DNA of 9,903 nt from RGIG2041 sp045532715. Lineage in GTDB: Bacteria; Bacillota; Clostridia; UBA1381; UMGS1253. The position numbers were made by a program, and so were the translations under genes. Below the pieces are notes generated by a model. It was not told the DNA's origin. It searched no databases and saw only the letters and a program-made list of their open reading frames with translations. Below are positions 5,686 through 9,903 of this stretch, piece by piece; within the stretch, counting starts at the first letter, position 1; every line of letters begins with the position of its first letter. Where the stretch lies: positions 1-9,903 of the forward strand of contig JAZSGM010000150.1 in the NCBI GenBank assembly GCA_045532715.1, read 5' to 3'.

Positions 5686-5920
5686 ATTCGATTACAAACA
5701 TATATACCGTTTTATTTTCAAGCATTACCGAAAGCTTGCCGTTTTCTATACCGTAAGAATTTCCATCAAACACTTTTTTGTGTTCCTGAATTTTTCAAGG
5801 AACTCCAATTAGATACTCTTTGCATTCTTATCAACCTGAAATACGATCGCAAGGATTTTATTATCTTTTTTTAATCTCGTTGCTTTCTTAAGGTTCAAGT
5901 CCCGTCATTTTTGCATAGGC
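5684..5920 (-). pseudogene. Decayed 3' end of a gene (possible glycosidase C-terminal domain)
   Basis: Three minus-strand pieces read as one protein. Piece 1 (5920-5891) reads AYAKMTGLEP. Piece 2 (about 5889-5777), in another frame, reads KKATRLKKDNKILAIVFQVD, then a few residues and an in-frame TAA at 5809-5811, then LEFLEKFRNTKK. Piece 3, back in the first frame, reads VFDGNSYGIENGKLSV and ends TVYMFVIE at the TAA 5684-5686. Strand-rich text ending in a hydrophobic V-I-E is what C-terminal beta-domains of glycosidases often look like. Two frameshifts of opposite sign plus one stop codon mark it as dead. No start or catalytic part is present: the tRNA terminator abuts its left limit. The glycosidase idea is inference, helped by the neighbouring genes. 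Frames that happen to be open by chance are the alternative. Confidence 0.5.
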
Positions 5921-5960
5921 AAAAAAATAAAGGTATCAACTCGCATTGATACCTTTATTT
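5921..5960 (-). terminator. Terminator of tRNA-Leu
   Basis: Arms 5925-5939 and 5946-5960 pair perfectly over 15 bp with a 6-nt loop. On the minus strand the stem is followed by a run of T's (5921-5927). It starts four bases after the CCA end of the tRNA gene. Confidence 0.85.
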
Positions 5961-5963
5961 GTA

Positions 5964-6050
5964 TGGTGCGGATAACAGGACTTGAACCTGCAAGGAGTTG
6001 CCCCCACATGGACCTGAACCATGCGCGTCTGCCAATTCCGCCATATCCGC
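5964..6050 (-). tRNA. tRNA-Leu, anticodon CAG
   Basis: The 87-nt gene folds as a class II tRNA. Acceptor arms are GCGGATA (6050-6044) and TATCCGC (5974-5968). The D arm contains AATTGGCAGA. The anticodon stem CATGG/CCATG encloses the loop TTCAGGT, with anticodon CAG reading the leucine codon CUG. A long variable arm (GGGGG CAA CTCC) is typical of leucine tRNAs. The T loop is TTCAAGT. The discriminator A and the CCA end are encoded in the DNA. It has its own promoter and terminator and no neighbouring tRNA genes. Confidence 0.97.
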
Positions 6051-6073
6051 ATATTCACTTTGCAACAGAAATG

Positions 6074-6102
6074 ATTTTACCATAAAACGTCCTATAAGTC
6101 AA
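6074..6102 (-). promoter_or_regulatory. Sigma-A type promoter of tRNA-Leu
   Basis: On the minus strand TTGACT (6102-6097), a 17-bp spacer and TAAAAT (6079-6074) lie 23 bases ahead of the mature tRNA 5' end. Confidence 0.75.
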
Positions 6103-6129
6103 GGACTTTTCGAAAATATTTTCTGCAAA

Positions 6130-6159
6130 CAAAAAAGCCGATTCCTTTTCGAATCGGCT
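6130..6159 (-). terminator. Terminator of rarA
   Basis: AGCCGATTC (6136-6144) and GAATCGGCT (6151-6159) form a 9-bp stem with a 6-nt loop, followed on the minus strand by six T's. It lies seven bases beyond the rarA stop codon and ahead of the tRNA promoter. Confidence 0.85.
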
Positions 6160-6166
6160 CCGTTTC

Positions 6167-7438
6167 TTATTTTCCTTTTACCTTTTTCCAATACGCCGCA
6201 AGCGCCGCCTCATTTTTATTCTCCTGCGGCTCATAGTAGACCGCGTCTTTTATCGCATCCGGCAAATACTGCTGCTCGACATAGTGGTTCGGGTACGAAT
6301 GCGGATACATATACCCCACGCCGTGACCGAGCTTTGCAGCACCGCTGTAGTGTGCATCCTGCAGGTTGACCGGCACGTTGCCCGTATCCTTTTTCTCAAT
6401 ATCCGCCATTGCCGCATCAATTGCACAGACCACCGCATTGGACTTCGGCGCCGTCGCAAGCACAATCACTGCCTGTGCCAGCGGAAGCTTTGCTTCCGGT
6501 AAGCCTAACTGCATTGCGCTGTCGACGCACGATTTTACAATCGAAACCGCCTGCGGATACGCCATACCGACATCCTCGGATGCGATAGCTAAAAGTCTGC
6601 GGCTTGGCGAAATGATATCGCCTGCCGAAAGCATACGCGCCAGGTAATGCAGCCCGGCATTGACATCCGAACCGCGGATAGATTTATGAAACGCAGAGAG
6701 CACATCATAATGACTGTCGCCGTCACGATCGTGGCGCAGCACCTTTTTCTGCGTCACCGCAAGCGGTTCGTTCTCCCCTGCTTTGAGATTGCCGCTCGCA
6801 TCCGGCGTAGCGGACATCACAAGCATTTCCACGCTGTTTAAGGCTTTTCGTACATCGCCGCCGGCACAGATGGCAAGATGACGGATGGCATCGGGCGATA
6901 CCCAAATCGTTACGCCGCCCATCTGCTCGGACAAAAGGCGAATTGCGCGACCGATTGCCTTTTCAATTTCCGCCGGCTCGACCGGCTTAAACTCAAACAC
7001 ATTCGAACGCGACAAAATCGCATTGTAAATATAAAAATACGGATTTTCCGTTGTGGACGCAATCAGAGTAAGCTTGCCGGTTTCAATAAATTCCAGAAGC
7101 GACTGCTGCTGTTTTTTATTGAAATTCTGAATCTCGTCTAAATAGAGGATGGCACCGTCCGTCGCTTCCACGCCGTCCAGCTCACTTACGACATTGCGGA
7201 TATCTGCGACGGAGGCTGTGGTGGCATTGAGCTTATACAGCGGCTTGCCCGTGCTTTTGGCGATAATGTTTGCAATGGTGGTTTTGCCCGTACCGCTCGG
7301 TCCGTAAAAGATTAAATTCGGAATATTGCCGCCGTCAATCAGCCTTCTGAGCACACAGCCCTCGCTGACAAGATGCGTCTGCCCGACAACATCATTAAGG
7401 CTTTGCGGTCTGATTAAATCTGCAAGCGGACTTGCCAT
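6167..7438 (-). CDS. rarA: Replication-associated recombination protein RarA (MgsA), AAA+ ATPase
   Basis: RarA is a clamp-loader-like AAA+ ATPase that acts at stalled replication forks in the cytoplasm and binds single-stranded DNA-binding protein and DNA ends in characterised species. From the start used here it has 423 residues, normal for the family. Visible motifs in order are the N-terminal PLADLIRPQSLNDVVGQ, Walker A GPSGTGKTT, Walker B ILYLDEIQ, sensor 1 STTENPYF, the arginine-finger region LSRS, and the C-terminal tetramerisation part with SAFHKSIRGSD, ASEDVGMAYP and GYMYPHSYPNH. The start is the ATG at 7436-7438, with GGAGG eight bases upstream. An open extension to 7504 would translate through the terminator hairpin and has no proper ribosome binding site. 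No promoter is obvious between that hairpin and the start, so transcription may come partly from veg read-through. Nothing odd in the protein. Confidence 0.96.
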   Translation of the reverse strand: MASPLADLIRPQSLNDVVGQTHLVSEGCVLRRLIDGGNIPNLIFYGPSGTGKTTIANIIAKSTGKPLYKLNATTASVADIRNVVSELDGVEATDGAILYLDEIQNFNKKQQQSLLEFIETGKLTLIASTTENPYFYIYNAILSRSNVFEFKPVEPAEIEKAIGRAIRLLSEQMGGVTIWVSPDAIRHLAICAGGDVRKALNSVEMLVMSATPDASGNLKAGENEPLAVTQKKVLRHDRDGDSHYDVLSAFHKSIRGSDVNAGLHYLARMLSAGDIISPSRRLLAIASEDVGMAYPQAVSIVKSCVDSAMQLGLPEAKLPLAQAVIVLATAPKSNAVVCAIDAAMADIEKKDTGNVPVNLQDAHYSGAAKLGHGVGYMYPHSYPNHYVEQQYLPDAIKDAVYYEPQENKNEAALAAYWKKVKGK

Positions 7439-7469
7439 AGCTTCTGCCTCCTCTCCGTATTTTTCAACT

Positions 7470-7498
7470 AAAAAACGGCATGTCGAATGCCGTTTTTT
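7470..7498. terminator. Bidirectional terminator between veg and rarA
   Basis: Twelve bases at 7470-7481 (AAAAAACGGCAT) pair exactly with 7487-7498 around GTCGA. T-runs occur in both directions. It lies 14 bases past the veg stop codon and 31 bases ahead of the rarA start. Confidence 0.85.
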
Positions 7499-7512
7499 GT
7501 TCATCCTTAATT

Positions 7513-7773
7513 TTATGCCTGCGTTTTGTAAATTGCAATTTCAACATTCTTTGTTAAAACATCAGCATAGCTGAAGGATACACAGCGCTGCTCCGCATCG
7601 TCTTCCGGCAGATTGTCAAGTCGAACTGTAAAAATGCTGGGGTATAAATTTTCAATCGTGCCTCTGCGAACCATCGCTCTTTTTCGACCTTTCTTCGATG
7701 TTAAGCGAACCTTTTTGCCAACATGCTTCTCTAAGCCCGCCTTCACCATCAACAGGTCATTTTTTTCTATCAT
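7513..7773 (-). CDS. veg: Veg family protein
   Basis: From the ATG at 7771-7773 the protein has 86 residues, the same length as I recall for Bacillus subtilis Veg. It shows the family pattern: a short N-terminal helix, then HVGKKVRLTSKKGRK, RRGTIENLYPSIFTVRLD and the C-terminal CVSFSYADVLTKNVEI. It is a small basic protein with a beta-barrel-like core. Veg stimulates biofilm matrix gene expression in B. subtilis; the molecular mechanism in other Firmicutes is not settled. A GTG three codons upstream (7782) is also in frame, but GGGGTG lies six bases before the ATG and nothing suitable precedes the GTG. Its own promoter and terminator make it a single-gene unit between mutS2 and rarA. Confidence 0.95.
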   Translation of the reverse strand: MIEKNDLLMVKAGLEKHVGKKVRLTSKKGRKRAMVRRGTIENLYPSIFTVRLDNLPEDDAEQRCVSFSYADVLTKNVEIAIYKTQA

Positions 7774-7804
7774 TGCTGACACCCCAATACTTCATAATGA
7801 TATA

Positions 7805-7833
7805 AGAATACCACTTTTTATGCCAAAAGTCAA
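7805..7833 (-). promoter_or_regulatory. Sigma-A type promoter of veg
   Basis: On the minus strand TTGACT (7833-7828), a 17-bp spacer and TATTCT (7810-7805) lie about 30 bases ahead of the veg start. Confidence 0.75.
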
Positions 7834-7907
7834 GGCTTTTTTGCACTTTTGTTAAAGAAATATTACAGCAAAGTTACAACAATTACACAAATCGCAAAAT
7901 CATTGTT

Positions 7908-7921
7908 CTGCCGCAGGGCAG
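7908..7921 (-). terminator. Possible weak terminator of mutS2
   Basis: CTGCC and GGCAG pair over 5 bp with a 4-nt loop directly beyond the mutS2 stop. On the minus strand the sequence after it, AACAATGATTTTG, is only moderately T-rich, so termination may be poor and mutS2 transcripts may read into veg. Confidence 0.3.
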
Positions 7922-9903
7922 TCATTTCAGCTCGACGATCGTGACGCCGTTTTCACCCTCACCATACAGTCCGAGACGGTAGCTTTTCACAAGCTTGTGC
8001 TTCTTTAAGAAATCCGCAATCCCGTTTCGCAGCACACCCGTGCCCTTGCCGTGAATGATGCTGACCTGACCGAGGCCCGCGCTGTAGGCATCCGCCAGAT
8101 ACTTATCTGTCTCGTAGAGCGCATCCTCCAGCATCTGACCGCGAAGGTCAATCTCGCTTTTCACATCCGCTCTGCGCGATACATACGTACTCTCCTGCGG
8201 CGCTTTCTTGCGCTTTTTTACCTCCTGCGGACGCTCCGCAAGACGCAAATCGGAAAGCTTGACATTCATCTTGAGCGTACCGCACTGCACATACACGCTG
8301 CCTGCGCTGTCCGGCGCTTTTAATACCTCTGCCGTCTGTCCGATGGTTACCACCTCGACAAAATCGCCGACGGCAACCGTCTTGGGTGCTTCCGCGTGCT
8401 TTTTCACCTTCAGCACATCGCTGAAGGATGCATCAATGGCATCCTCTTTGCCCTTGAGACGACGGCGTCCCTCTTCAATCGTCCTGTCCGCATCGGCGCT
8501 GCGGATATTCTTCTTCAGCTTGTTTAATTCCTTAATGACCTGCGCACTTTCCTCTTTGGCATCGAGGATAATGCGTCTGGCTTCCTGGCGCGCCTCATCT
8601 AAAATCTTTTTGCGTCTGCCGTCAAGCTCGCTTTTCTGCATCTCCATGGTCTTCCGGAGCTTATCCATCTCCGCACGGATGCTGACGGCGCGTTTTGCCT
8701 CTTCATCCGCCACTCTGCGGCTTTCCTGCAAATCACCGATGACATCCTCAAAGCGGACATCCTCGTCGCTCATAATGGCTTTAGCGCGCTCAATAATGGT
8801 CTTATCCAGACCGAGACGCTCGGAAATTGCAAAGGCGTTGGATTTGCCCGGCACACCGATTAAAAGCTTATAGGTCGGCTGCAGGGTTTGTACGTTAAAC
8901 TCACACGATGCATTGCATACTCCCGGCGTGGAGAGCGCAAAGATTTTCAGCTCGCTGTAGTGCGTGGTTGCCGCCACGCGCGCCCCCTTCCGGCGCAGAT
9001 GCTCTAAAATTGACACCGCCAGCGCCGCACCCTCGACCGGGTCCGTGCCTGCACCAAGCTCGTCGAATAAAACAAGCGAATTGTAGCCGGCGTTTTCAAT
9101 AATGCCGGTAATGTTTTTCATATGCGAAGAAAACGTGGATAGATTCTGCTCAATACTCTGCTCATCGCCGATGTCTGCCCAGACAGACGAAAAGACCGCC
9201 ATTTCGGAATTTTCATTTGCCGGAATGTGCAGGCCACTCGCCGCCATAAGCGAGAACAGACCGATGGTTTTGAGCGTTACGGTCTTACCGCCCGTATTCG
9301 GACCGGTAATCACTAAGGTATCAAAATCCTTGCCTAAATAAATATCGTTTGCCACCACATTTCTTGCGTTAATGAGCGGATGGCGACCGCGCTTGATGTA
9401 GATTTCACCGCGGTCGTTGAGCTTCGGCTCCACACAGCCGTACTTAACGGACAGCTTGCCCTTACAGAAGATAAAGTCAATTTCGCAAAGCGCGTTGTAG
9501 TTTGCCACAATCGCATCACCGTATTCGCTGACCTCCGCGGAAAGCTCTGCCAAAATGCGCTCAATCTCCGCCTGCTCCTGCGCGGCAAGGTCGCGGATTT
9601 CGTTGTTGGCGTTGACCACGCTCATCGGCTCAATAAACAGCGTTGCCCCTGTCGACGAGGTATCGTGCACCACGCCGGGGATTTCGCTTCGATGCTCCGC
9701 CTTGACCGGAATCACATATCTGCCGCCGCGCATCGTTACAAGCGCCTCCTGCAGATATTTCTGGTACTTGCCCGAGCGGACGATGCCGTCGATAAGCGCC
9801 TTGATTTTGTCCTGTAAATTTCGCATTTTGCGACGGATGGATGCGAGGTTTGCACTTGCGCCGTCCGCAATTTCATCCTCTGCCAAAATGCAGAGACCGA
9901 TTT
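7922..9903 (-). CDS. mutS2: MutS2 (RqcU), ATPase with C-terminal Smr nuclease domain; 5' end outside window
   Basis: The reading frame runs off the right edge of the window; about 660 residues are visible, so roughly the first 125 of a typical 780-790 are missing. Numbering from position 9886, the clamp/lever part carries MRGGRYVIPVKAEHR (about 52-66) and a STGATLFIEP motif. The ATPase has Walker A ITGPNTGGKTVTLKT (about 194-207), then FSSHMKNI, Walker B and dimer signature LVLFDELGAGTDPVEGAALA, and ATTHYSELK. A KOW-type beta segment follows a long charged coiled coil. The Smr domain has DLRGQMLEDA and HGKGTGVLR. Known roles are suppression of homologous recombination, and in B. subtilis binding and splitting collided ribosomes. 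The TTG at 9886 is only an internal leucine codon, because family sequence continues upstream of it. Confidence 0.97.
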   Translation of the reverse strand, partial: IGLCILAEDEIADGASANLASIRRKMRNLQDKIKALIDGIVRSGKYQKYLQEALVTMRGGRYVIPVKAEHRSEIPGVVHDTSSTGATLFIEPMSVVNANNEIRDLAAQEQAEIERILAELSAEVSEYGDAIVANYNALCEIDFIFCKGKLSVKYGCVEPKLNDRGEIYIKRGRHPLINARNVVANDIYLGKDFDTLVITGPNTGGKTVTLKTIGLFSLMAASGLHIPANENSEMAVFSSVWADIGDEQSIEQNLSTFSSHMKNITGIIENAGYNSLVLFDELGAGTDPVEGAALAVSILEHLRRKGARVAATTHYSELKIFALSTPGVCNASCEFNVQTLQPTYKLLIGVPGKSNAFAISERLGLDKTIIERAKAIMSDEDVRFEDVIGDLQESRRVADEEAKRAVSIRAEMDKLRKTMEMQKSELDGRRKKILDEARQEARRIILDAKEESAQVIKELNKLKKNIRSADADRTIEEGRRRLKGKEDAIDASFSDVLKVKKHAEAPKTVAVGDFVEVVTIGQTAEVLKAPDSAGSVYVQCGTLKMNVKLSDLRLAERPQEVKKRKKAPQESTYVSRRADVKSEIDLRGQMLEDALYETDKYLADAYSAGLGQVSIIHGKGTGVLRNGIADFLKKHKLVKSYRLGLYGEGENGVTIVELK

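Noticed and set aside
5889..5905. GGTTCAAGTCCCGT on the plus strand, like a tRNA T-loop, suggesting a partial tRNA or attachment site
   Set aside because: The T-stem does not pair and no other tRNA arm is found around it; the same bases are explained by the Thr-Gly-Leu-Glu-Pro codons of the decayed minus-strand gene.
7439..7504. Upstream extension of rarA to an ATG at 7504
   Set aside because: It would translate the terminator hairpin between veg and rarA, while the ATG at 7438 has a strong ribosome binding site and gives the family's usual N-terminus.
8208..8873. A 221-codon plus-strand open frame opposite mutS2
   Set aside because: It is antisense to conserved mutS2 sequence, is Ser/Arg/Leu-rich as shadow frames are, and has no convincing start signal.

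Overview
The window looks like a chromosomal segment of a Gram-positive anaerobe of the class Clostridia (Firmicutes). The basis is gene content (Veg, MutS2 with a C-terminal Smr domain, RarA, a PocR/AraC regulator), strong purine-rich ribosome binding sites, sigma-A promoters with 17-bp spacers and many U-tailed hairpin terminators. Genus cannot be set from the sequence alone.

Layout. Positions 1-119 look like the right end of an IS3-type insertion sequence. An HD-domain RelA/SpoT-hydrolase-like gene follows on the minus strand (271-1062); its natural C-terminus appears to have been cut off by a frameshift, with the lost tail still readable down to 168. Positions 1170-1460 hold no convincing gene but are highly structured: two 25-bp direct repeats, each beside a terminator-like hairpin, enclose an array of seven small hairpins. 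The hairpins are joined by an 8-nt spacer motif that points one way in the left part and the other way in the right part.

Next comes a small catabolic-looking locus. Two minus-strand genes, a FAD-dependent oxidoreductase (3513-4733) followed by a glycoside-hydrolase-like TIM-barrel protein (1518-3500), form a tight operon. It is transcribed divergently from a PocR-AraC type regulator (4857-5660). Behind the regulator, on the opposite strand, lies the decayed 3' end of another gene (5684-5920). This middle part is visibly more AT-rich than its flanks and ends close to a tRNA gene, so it may have been acquired.

The right third is housekeeping, all on the minus strand: tRNA-Leu(CAG) with its own promoter and terminator, rarA, veg with a promoter and terminator, and mutS2, whose 5' end lies beyond the window. 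RarA and MutS2 both deal with stalled replication or translation and with DNA recombination. Veg is a short conserved protein linked to biofilm formation in Bacillus subtilis.

The most unusual element is the mirrored hairpin array at 1240-1403 with its flanking direct repeats. The most interesting genes functionally are the FAD enzyme and glycosidase-like pair under a ligand-sensing regulator.
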